A stretch of 10,628 nt of DNA from Chloroflexia bacterium. Lineage in GTDB: Bacteria; Chloroflexota; Chloroflexia; Thermomicrobiales; UBA6265. This document shows positions 1 through 5,223 of this stretch, one piece after another (the stretch's first letter is position 1; every line of letters starts with the position of its first letter). The stretch spans positions 1-10,628 of the forward strand of contig JACCYX010000312.1 of NCBI GenBank assembly GCA_013696265.1, read 5' to 3'. Below the pieces are notes generated by a model. It did no database searches. It worked only from the letters and a program-made list of their open reading frames with translations, and had not been told where the DNA came from. Position numbers and translations under genes: made by a program.

Positions 1-923
1 GCCTCGTGAGCGAAGGCGTTGGCGCCGACGATCGCCTTGTTGACCTGGACGGCGACCCCGGTCAGCGAACTGACCAGGCGGCTCGTCGGCACCAGGCGCT
101 GCTTCTCGACACCCGTCCAGGCGCCGCCGAACTGCGACGACCGCGTCGCCAGCCCCATCACGACTTCTTCGAGGGCGGTGTTGCCGGCCCGCTCGCCGAT
201 GCCGTTCATGGTGACTTCGACCTGCCGCGCTCCAGCGCCGACCGCCGCCAGCGTGTTAGCCGTTCCGAGCCCCAGGTCGTCGTGGCAGTGGACCGAGATG
301 ATGCACTGGTCGATGCCTTCGACGCGCTCTCGGAGGTAGCCGATCAGGGCCACGAACTCATCCGGCGTGGTGTAGCCGACGGTGTCGGGGATGTTGAGCG
401 TTGTCGCCCCGGCCCGGATCGCGGCGCCGAAAACCTGGACCATGAAGTCCGGGTCGGAGCGGGTCGCGTCCTCGCAGGAGAACTCGACATCGCTGACGAA
501 ACTCCGGGCCAGCGCGACCGATTCGGAGACGCGCTCCAGCACCTGGTCCCGCGTCATCCGCAGCTTGTGTTCGAGGTGAATATCGGAGGTGGCGATGAAC
601 GTGTGGATGCGCGGGTTGTCGGCGGGCTTGACCGCCTGGGCGGCCCGCTCGATGTCCTTGGCGCTGGTGCGGGCCAGACCAGCCACGGTCACGCCCCTGG
701 CACGGGCGGCGATCGCGCACACCGCCTCGAAGTCGCCCGGTGAGGCGGCCGGGAAACCCGCCTCGATGACATCCACCTTGAGGGCAACCAGCGCGTCCGC
801 GACTTCGAGTTTCTCGTCGGCGGTGAGGGTCGCGCCCGGCGACTGCTCGCCATCCCGAAGGGTGGTGTCGAAGACGATCACGCGCGAATTCGGATTCGGT
901 ACGTTGCGCTCCTGGTCGGTCAT
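1..923 (-). CDS. leuA: 2-isopropylmalate synthase, 3' end outside window
   Basis: Catalyses the first committed step of leucine synthesis: acetyl-CoA plus 2-oxoisovalerate gives 2-isopropylmalate. The 307 visible residues are most of the catalytic TIM-barrel (HMGL-like) domain. LRDGEQSPG (22-30) supplies the metal-binding Arg-Asp start of the barrel. VEFSCEDATRSD (146-157), LNIPDTVGY (176-184), the metal-binding VHCHDDLG (211-218) and NGIGERAGNTALEE (240-253) follow in family order. The frame is open at the window edge after ANAFAHE, where the family continues with SGIHQDG; the C-terminal regulatory domain for leucine feedback is not visible. ATG 923 has AAAGGTGAG at SD distance and homology begins just after it. 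An in-frame ATG at 998 would add 25 unconserved residues across a palindrome and is less likely. It is the last visible gene of the ilv operon, 84 bp after ilvC, and uses the 2-oxoisovalerate made downstream of IlvBNC. Confidence 0.95.
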   Translation of the reverse strand, partial: MTDQERNVPNPNSRVIVFDTTLRDGEQSPGATLTADEKLEVADALVALKVDVIEAGFPAASPGDFEAVCAIAARARGVTVAGLARTSAKDIERAAQAVKPADNPRIHTFIATSDIHLEHKLRMTRDQVLERVSESVALARSFVSDVEFSCEDATRSDPDFMVQVFGAAIRAGATTLNIPDTVGYTTPDEFVALIGYLRERVEGIDQCIISVHCHDDLGLGTANTLAAVGAGARQVEVTMNGIGERAGNTALEEVVMGLATRSSQFGGAWTGVEKQRLVPTSRLVSSLTGVAVQVNKAIVGANAFAHE

Positions 924-966
924 GTCGTGTCTCACCTTTCGCGGCGTGAGTGCGCTCCGGCAAGGC

Positions 967-987
967 GGGAGGCCACAAGGGCCTCCC
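967..987. repeat. GC-rich palindrome in the ilvC-leuA spacer
   Basis: GGGAGGCC (967-974), loop ACAAG, GGCCTCCC (980-987): a perfect 8-bp inverted repeat in the 84-bp spacer. There is no T-run on either side, so it is not a standard intrinsic terminator. On the minus strand, with its flanks, it reads GTAGGGGAGGCCCTTGTGGC, then CTCCCGCC. This resembles short dispersed palindromes (GTAGGGGC...GCCC type) that I recall from several GC-rich genomes; that resemblance is from memory. It could act as a processing or mRNA-stability hairpin between ilvC and leuA. Confidence 0.5.
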
Positions 988-1007
988 CTACCAGGCATTA
1001 CTACGCC

Positions 1008-2042
1008 TTAGTTGCGGTTGGCGGCGGCCTGGTCGCGAGCGGCCTTGCCACTCTTCAACCACGGCATCATCCCGCGCAGCTGGGTACCAACCTGTTCAAT
1101 TTCGTGCGTCGTTTCGGCTTCGCGGCGGGCAAGGAAGTTCGTGCGGCCGGACTCGTTCTCGGCGATCCATTCCTTCGCGAAGGTGCCATCCTGGATTTTG
1201 CCGAGGATCTGCTTCATCACCACCTTGGTGTCGTCGTTGATCACCTGTCGCCCGGCGTAGTAGTCGCCCCACTCGGCGGTGTCGGAGACGACCTCGCGCA
1301 TGTGGGTCAATCCGCCTTCGTAGATCAGGTCGACGATGAGCTTCATCTCGTGCAGGCATTCGAAGTAGGCGCTCTCCGGCTCGTAGCCGGCTTCGACCAG
1401 CGTCTCGTAGCCGGCGGTGATGAGGGCGGCGACGCCGCCGCAAAGGACAGCCTGCTCGCCGAAGAGATCGGTCTCGGTCTCTTCCTTGAACGTGGTCGCG
1501 AGAACGCCCGCGCTGAGGGAACCGATTCCCCTCGCGTACGCGAGCCCCACCTCCTTTGCATTTCCACTCGGATCCTGATGGATCGCGATCAGCGCCGGCA
1601 CGCCGACTCCCTCCTGGAAGAGTTCACGGACGCGCTGGCCGGGGGCCTTGGGGGCAATCATCGAAACGTTGACGTCGGCGGGCGGTTCGATCTGGCCGAA
1701 GTGGATGCAGAAGCCGTGGGCGAACATGAGCGTCTTGCCGGCGGTCAGGTGCGGCTTGATCGATTCTTCGTAAACGCTCTTTTGCTTGTGGTCGGGAACG
1801 AGCAGCATGATGACGTCGGCGGTCTGGGCGGCATCGGCCACCGATTCGACGCGTAAACCCTCGGCCTCGGCCTTGGCGCGGCTCTTGCTGCCTTCGTGGA
1901 GACCGACGATGACGCTCAGGCCAGAGTCGCGCAGGTTCAACGCGTGGGCGTGACCCTGGGCGCCATAGCCGATGATCGCGATCGTCTTGTCCTGAAGCGG
2001 ACCAAGGGTGGCGTCGTTCTCGTAATAGATCACTGCCGGCAT
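1008..2042 (-). CDS. ilvC: Ketol-acid reductoisomerase, class I
   Basis: Converts acetolactate or acetohydroxybutyrate to the dihydroxy acids of the Val/Leu and Ile pathways, using Mg2+ and NAD(P)H. Length is 344 aa, normal for the short class I enzymes. The N-terminal Rossmann domain has GYGAQGHAHALNLRDSG (25-41) and the cofactor-specificity loop LHEGSKS (48-54); its two serines fit phosphate binding, so NADPH use is likely but not certain. Catalytic residues are visible: H109 (AHGF), K132 (APKAPG), D192 and E196 (ETDLFGEQ), E228 and E232 (FECLHEMK) and S253 (VSDTAEWG). The start is ATG 2042, where GAGGAGG lies just upstream and the family N-terminus MPAVIYYE begins; the open frame continues to 2120 but that extension is unconserved. 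It is 97 bp after ilvN, and a strong hairpin lies in that gap. Confidence 0.97.
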   Translation of the reverse strand: MPAVIYYENDATLGPLQDKTIAIIGYGAQGHAHALNLRDSGLSVIVGLHEGSKSRAKAEAEGLRVESVADAAQTADVIMLLVPDHKQKSVYEESIKPHLTAGKTLMFAHGFCIHFGQIEPPADVNVSMIAPKAPGQRVRELFQEGVGVPALIAIHQDPSGNAKEVGLAYARGIGSLSAGVLATTFKEETETDLFGEQAVLCGGVAALITAGYETLVEAGYEPESAYFECLHEMKLIVDLIYEGGLTHMREVVSDTAEWGDYYAGRQVINDDTKVVMKQILGKIQDGTFAKEWIAENESGRTNFLARREAETTHEIEQVGTQLRGMMPWLKSGKAARDQAAANRN

Positions 2043-2105
2043 CAGATCAGTTCCTCCTCGGGCAACTCGCGTTGCCTTCAATTCGCCACGTACCAGACAA
2101 ACAGA

Positions 2106-2128
2106 GCGGGGGCCTCTCATGCCCCCGC
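2106..2128 (-). terminator. Terminator-like hairpin between ilvN and ilvC
   Basis: On the minus strand GCGGGGGC, a 7-nt loop (ATGAGAG) and GCCCCCGC form a perfect 8-bp stem, almost all G-C. It is followed by the interrupted U-rich tract TCTGTTTGTCT. The stem begins 11 nt after the ilvN stop. The U-tract is broken by C and G, so I expect partial termination or a stabilising mRNA end rather than full termination, since ilvC and leuA have no obvious promoter of their own downstream. Confidence 0.5.
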
Positions 2129-2139
2129 GTTCCCGTCCG

Positions 2140-2682
2140 TCAGTCGGCTACAGCGTACGAGCCATCGCCGATCCGGTCAATTCGGCCCTGTTTGGCCGGC
2201 ATCGAGCCACGCGACATCGCGATCTTGCCGCTTCTGGCCATTTCGCGAATGCCGAAGACCTTCATCATGGCCAGGAAGGAATCGATGTGGTCCTCGCTAC
2301 CGGTGGCCTGGATCATCAGCGTGTTCGGTGTGGCGTCGAGAATCCGGGCGCTGTAGATTTCGGCAATCTGGATCACCTCGGCGCGCTGCGGGCCCTTGGC
2401 CGCGACCTTAACGATCACGAGTTCGCGGGTGATCGCGTCTTCGGCCGGGATGTCGGTGACTTTCACCACCTCCAGCAACTTGTAAAGCTGCTTGCCGGCC
2501 TGCTCGACCTCGTTGTCCTCACCCGTCACGATCAACGTCATCCGGGAGAGACCCGGCTGCTCGGAATGCCCGACCGTGATCGAATCGATGTTGAAGTGGC
2601 GGCGCCGCATGAGGGAGACGACCCGGTTCAGGACACCGGGCTGATCTTCCACTAGCACGACCAGCGTGTGCGACCGTTGCAT
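2140..2682 (-). CDS. ilvN: Acetolactate synthase small (regulatory) subunit
   Basis: Regulatory subunit of acetohydroxyacid synthase; it activates IlvB and confers valine feedback inhibition. Length is 180 aa, usual for the long IlvN/IlvH type. An N-terminal ACT domain (about 4-78) starts HTLVVLVEDQPGVLNRVVSL. G16 and N31 match positions known from E. coli IlvH (G14, N29) to matter for valine binding. The second, C-terminal ACT-like domain spans about 80-160 (RELVIVKV, IVTG and FGIREMARSGKIAMSRG elements). Start ATG 2682 is preceded by GAGGAGG, and the ilvB stop lies only 2 bp upstream, so translation is probably coupled. The open frame could extend 10 codons further to 2712, inside ilvB, without conservation. 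The basic-to-neutral tail after about 160 is variable in the family. Confidence 0.96.
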   Translation of the reverse strand: MQRSHTLVVLVEDQPGVLNRVVSLMRRRHFNIDSITVGHSEQPGLSRMTLIVTGEDNEVEQAGKQLYKLLEVVKVTDIPAEDAITRELVIVKVAAKGPQRAEVIQIAEIYSARILDATPNTLMIQATGSEDHIDSFLAMMKVFGIREMARSGKIAMSRGSMPAKQGRIDRIGDGSYAVAD

Positions 2683-2684
2683 GG

Positions 2685-4454
2685 CTACAAATCCTCCTCG
2701 GCGGGCACCCATTGCGGGTGGTGCATCATTTCCGAATTGCTGGCGCCGGGCGGCACGATCGGGTAGACGTTGGCTTCAGGATCAATCACAAACTCTACGA
2801 GCACCGGTCCCTTGATCGACCGTGCCCGCTCGATCGCCGGCACGATTTCATCGCTCTTCGTCACGCGGATGCCGGTGGCGCCATAGGCTTCGGCCAGCTT
2901 GACGAAGTCGGGGGAACTGATCGCGACTTCCGAGTAATTCCGGTTCTGGAAGAGATCCTGCCATTGCCGGACCATGCCTAGGTGGCCGTTGTTGATGACC
3001 GCGATGTTGATGTCCAGGCGCTCCTGGACCGCTGTCGCCATTTCGCTCGACGACATTTGGAACCCGCCATCACCAATGACGGCCCAGACTTCGAGATCGG
3101 GACGGCCCATTTTGGCCCCGATCGCCGAGGGCAACCCGAAGCCCATCGTTCCCAATCCGCCGGAGGTAATCCAGCGCATGCCGTGCTTGATGCCCAGGTA
3201 TTGGGCTGACCACATCTGGTGCTGGCCGACATCGGTCGTCACGATCGCCTCACGATCCGTGACATCGGCAATCGCCTTGATGATAGCGTAGGGTTCGGGG
3301 GTTTCAGGAATGTCGTCCAAGGCGCGTTCGAGGGCGACGTTGCGCTCGCTCTGGATCCAGGCCATCCACGAGGCGTGATCCCGCTGGTCCACCTCGTTGA
3401 CGAGCAGCTTGAGCGCCTCGCCGGCGTCGCCCACGACCGGGACATCGGTGCGAATGTTCTTGCCGATTTCGGCAGGATCGATGTCGACGTGGACGATCTT
3501 CGCGTTCGGCGCGAACCCGGCCACCTTGCCGGTCGCTCGGTCGTCGAAGCGAGCGCCGATGTTGACGAGCAGGTCGCATTCTTCCAACGCGCGGTTGACG
3601 TGCCGGTGGCCATGCATGCCCATCATACCGAGCGACTGGGGATGGTGCTCGTCCATCGCGCCGAGGCCGAGCAGGGTGTAGATGACCGGGATGCCGCTGC
3701 GCTCAGCGAAGCGGCGGAAATCGTCTTCGGCCCGGCTCAGGATGATGCCGTGCCCGGCCATGATGACGGGCTTCTTTGCGCTGTTGATGGCGTTGGCGGC
3801 GAGCCGGACCTGCCGCATGTTGGGGACGAGATTCGGCTGGTAGCTCTTGCGCCCGGTTTTCGTCGGATAGGTGAACGGCGCGCTGGCGAGGAAGACATCC
3901 TTGGGGATATCGACCAGCACCGGTCCGGGACGGCCCGACCGCGCAAGGTAGAAGGCTTCCTTGATCGTGGGGGCGATGTCCTCGGGGCGGCGGACCAGGT
4001 AGTTGTGCTTGGTGACTGGCAAGGTAATGCCGGTGATGTCCACTTCCTGAAAGCCGTCACGGCCGATGAGGGACTGGTTGACCTGGCCGGTGATGGCCAC
4101 GATCGGCACCGAATCGAGGAAGGCGTCGGCCAGCGCCGTGACCAGGTTCGTGGCGCCGGGCCCGGAGGTGGCGATACAGACGCCGACGTCACCGGTCGCC
4201 CGGGCGTAACCAACCGCCGCCAGGGCGGCCCATTGCTCGAACCGGACGAGCACGTGCTTGAAACTGGCGGCGGGAATCGCGTCGTAGAGGGGGATCACGG
4301 CGCCGCCAGGATAGCCGAAGACGGTCTTGACGCCCTCGGCGTCGATGCTCCGGCAGGTGATCCGGGCACCGCTCAGCACCTCTTGGGCGGCTTGCGGCGC
4401 TTCGGCGGTTGCCTGGGTTCGTGGTTCGTCCATTGTGGGATCGGCGACGACCAT
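2685..4454 (-). CDS. ilvB: Acetolactate synthase large (catalytic) subunit
   Basis: ThDP- and FAD-dependent condensation of two pyruvates, or pyruvate plus 2-oxobutyrate, at the head of the Val/Leu/Ile pathways. The 589 aa show the three-domain plan. The N-terminal pyrimidine-binding domain has GYPGGAVIPLYDAI (47-60), catalytic Glu E73 in RFEQ, and ATSGPGATNLVTA (95-107). The central FAD-associated domain carries NIGARFDDR (298-306). The C-terminal ThDP domain has GDG (461-463) through NN (488-489) and the substrate-site segment GMVRQWQ (493-499). At 71-78 it reads RFEQWAAL where most relatives have RHEQGAAH or RHEQGAAM. Start ATG 4454 has GGAG at 7 nt; Met8 (4433) lacks an SD. The first roughly 25 residues are unconserved, as is usual. 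It is the first enzyme gene of the operon, behind a leader with an attenuator. Confidence 0.97.
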   Translation of the reverse strand: MVVADPTMDEPRTQATAEAPQAAQEVLSGARITCRSIDAEGVKTVFGYPGGAVIPLYDAIPAASFKHVLVRFEQWAALAAVGYARATGDVGVCIATSGPGATNLVTALADAFLDSVPIVAITGQVNQSLIGRDGFQEVDITGITLPVTKHNYLVRRPEDIAPTIKEAFYLARSGRPGPVLVDIPKDVFLASAPFTYPTKTGRKSYQPNLVPNMRQVRLAANAINSAKKPVIMAGHGIILSRAEDDFRRFAERSGIPVIYTLLGLGAMDEHHPQSLGMMGMHGHRHVNRALEECDLLVNIGARFDDRATGKVAGFAPNAKIVHVDIDPAEIGKNIRTDVPVVGDAGEALKLLVNEVDQRDHASWMAWIQSERNVALERALDDIPETPEPYAIIKAIADVTDREAIVTTDVGQHQMWSAQYLGIKHGMRWITSGGLGTMGFGLPSAIGAKMGRPDLEVWAVIGDGGFQMSSSEMATAVQERLDINIAVINNGHLGMVRQWQDLFQNRNYSEVAISSPDFVKLAEAYGATGIRVTKSDEIVPAIERARSIKGPVLVEFVIDPEANVYPIVPPGASNSEMMHHPQWVPAEEDL

Positions 4455-4678
4455 GCTCTTGCTCCGTTTCCATCCTCACCAGCGGGGTGCTGGCGATCTG
4501 TCCGCGACACGACGATTCCGAATCGTTCGCTCATCGTGCGAACCGGGGACATCTCCGCAATCCGGACTTCAGGGGAAGCCCTTCTCGCCGGTCTGTCGCG
4601 CCCCAGCGTTCCCTGCATCGGGTCTTCGCGAGGGCTTCGGATGCGTTCCGGACACCATTGGTCGGTAGCATCGGCATC
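4455..4678 (-). other. ilvB 5' untranslated region after the attenuator
   Basis: This 224-nt stretch lies between the attenuator U-tract and the ilvB start. I see no convincing gene. On the minus strand it contains three small hairpins: GTTCGC/GCGAAC with a 7-nt loop (4525-4543), the near-palindrome ACGATTC-G-GAATCGT (4512-4526), which shares bases with the first and so excludes it, and CCAGC/GCTGG (4479-4493), 25 nt before ilvB. No second promoter is obvious. Its function is unknown; it could be a plain structured leader. Confidence 0.4.
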
Positions 4679-4706
4679 AAAAAAGCCTCCCGGTGAAGAG
4701 GGAGGC
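4679..4706 (-). terminator. Attenuator terminator of the ilv leader
   Basis: On the minus strand GCCTCCC (4706-4700), loop TCTTCACC and GGGAGGC (4691-4685) form a perfect 7-bp stem followed directly by six T (4684-4679). This is a textbook intrinsic terminator, yet it lies about 225 nt upstream of ilvB and 32 nt after the stop codon of the leader peptide, with no other gene for it to terminate. It is therefore read as the 3:4 hairpin of a transcription attenuator. Confidence 0.85.
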
Positions 4707-4788
4707 CAGCATTTGGGTGAAGTTCCTATTCGATTTGGCTACTCAGCCCGCTGCCCTCCCGCGCACCAACCGCTCCCTACTGGGAGCG
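4679..4788 (-). promoter_or_regulatory. Alternative-hairpin region of the ilv attenuator
   Basis: Four segments on the minus strand can pair in competing ways. Segment 1, CGCTCCC (4788-4782), pairs with segment 2, GGGAGCG (4777-4771), over a 4-nt loop. A further G-rich stretch, GGGAGG (4760-4755), or the GGGAG of segment 2, can pair with CCTCCC (4705-4700), which is also the 5' arm of the terminator. Segment 1 overlaps leader codons Leu23-Val25. Inferred action: a ribosome stalled on scarce Ile/Leu/Val tRNA covers segment 1, leaving GGGAGG free to capture CCTCCC and prevent termination. A ribosome that reaches the stop codon covers the G-rich arms and lets the terminator form. The pairings are seen; the mechanism is inferred from known ilv, leu and trp attenuators. 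Confidence 0.7.
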
Positions 4789-4852
4789 AAATAAGTACGA
4801 GGTCAATCGAAATGGAGGGGGCGACGGCTGAAACCATGGTGGAGTCTTTCAT
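4739..4852 (-). CDS. Predicted ilv operon leader peptide, 37 aa
   Basis: A short reading frame from ATG 4852 to TAG 4739 in the ilvB leader. Residues 14-25 read ISIDLVLISLPV: 8 of 12 are Ile, Leu or Val, all three end products of the operon. V7 and V10 add two more. Such a run just before a terminator is the hallmark of an attenuator leader peptide; the peptide itself probably has no function after translation. The start is 33 nt after the -10 box, about 26 nt from the expected transcript start. The SD is weak for Met1 and also for the alternative Met6 (4837), so the exact start is uncertain, but the frame and the codon run are common to both. The stop lies 32 nt before the terminator stem. 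It would be missed by length-filtered gene calling. Confidence 0.78.
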   Translation of the reverse strand: MKDSTMVSAVAPSISIDLVLISLPVGSGWCAGGQRAE

Positions 4853-4884
4853 CTCAACGCGGCGGACACTTTCCCGCTTCCTCG

Positions 4885-4914
4885 ATAGTACGGCGAGTTT
4901 GGGCGTAGTGTCAA
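4885..4914 (-). promoter_or_regulatory. Sigma70-type promoter of the ilv operon
   Basis: On the minus strand a perfect -35 box TTGACA (4914-4909) is followed by an 18-bp spacer and -10 box TACTAT (4890-4885). The expected transcript start is near 4878, giving about 200 nt to the attenuator U-tract and about 420 nt to ilvB. This is the best promoter match in the window and it lies directly upstream of the leader peptide. Confidence 0.8.
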
Positions 4915-5081
4915 CTTTCTTGGGGCCGCTTGGAGGTGACACGGCGTTTCGCGCGGCGTTTCCGCGCCAACAAGTGTTTGCACGTCCCATGCGGGGTGCT
5001 GCACGTTTGTCGAACGGCATCGGGGTTGATTGTCCCAGCCCAGGTACGCGCACAAAAAGCGAACCACGGCCAGTGGCGTTC

Positions 5082-5094
5082 GTACGCGGCGTAC
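5082..5094. promoter_or_regulatory. Perfect 13-nt palindrome, possible operator
   Basis: GTACGC-G-GCGTAC is a perfect inverted repeat. Its right arm (5089-5094) occupies the position of the -35 box, 17 bp before the -10 box at 5112. The partial motif GTACGCGC recurs 38 bp upstream (5044-5051). A regulator could bind here, but no matching factor is known to me. Confidence 0.35.
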
Positions 5095-5108
5095 AGCCAC
5101 CGGTCCGA

Positions 5109-5117
5109 TGCTATACT
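5109..5117 (+). promoter_or_regulatory. Extended -10 promoter for yvcK
   Basis: TGC-TATACT is an extended -10 element (TGn followed by a 5/6 match to TATAAT). The corresponding -35 position is a poor match, which is usual for extended -10 promoters or activated ones. The expected transcript start is near 5124, about 100 nt before the yvcK ATG. Confidence 0.55.
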
Positions 5118-5223
5118 GCCAGCCAAAACCCATGCGTGCATCGTCTCCCCATACTTGGGGAAGGCCGTCACTCATCGCCGCCGCCACCTTCACACCAACG
5201 TGGCCCACACTGCTGGACGGACC

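Larger units (their letters stand above)
4853..5223. other. Divergent ilv / yvcK intergenic region
   Basis: This 371-bp spacer separates the two divergent operons. It contains the ilv promoter on the minus strand, a palindrome and extended -10 promoter for yvcK on the plus strand, and a leader of about 100 nt before yvcK with one weak TCCCC/GGGGA hairpin (5146-5161). The core from 4915 to about 5080 shows no gene I can support: frames open there on both strands, but none has an SD-backed start or recognisable motif. Nothing resembling tRNA or a known riboswitch was seen. Confidence 0.5.

Noticed and set aside
1633..1640. Gln136 of IlvC as a lost catalytic His
   Set aside because: Many class I enzymes have His here (APKGPGH), but the E. 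coli enzyme has Thr at the matching place; the catalytic His and Lys correspond to H109 and K132, both present.
927..1856. 309-codon open frame on the plus strand
   Set aside because: It is antisense to ilvC, which has its full set of catalytic residues.
4373..4618. 81-codon minus-strand frame in the ilvB leader
   Set aside because: It has no SD, runs into ilvB in another frame and shows no motif; GC-rich sequence readily gives such frames.
4755..4780. T-box riboswitch in the ilv leader
   Set aside because: The minus strand has GGTTGGTGCGCGG, loosely like the T-box core, but it lacks the full AGGGTGGNACCGCG consensus, and the Ile/Leu/Val codon run gives a better explanation for the terminator.
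4911..5171. 86-codon minus-strand frame in the divergent spacer
   Set aside because: It would span both divergent promoters, has a basic GC-driven composition and no recognisable domain or SD.
4930..5223. In-frame N-terminal extension of YvcK
   Set aside because: The 98 added residues look like translated non-coding DNA, match nothing in the family, and lie upstream of or across the predicted yvcK promoter.
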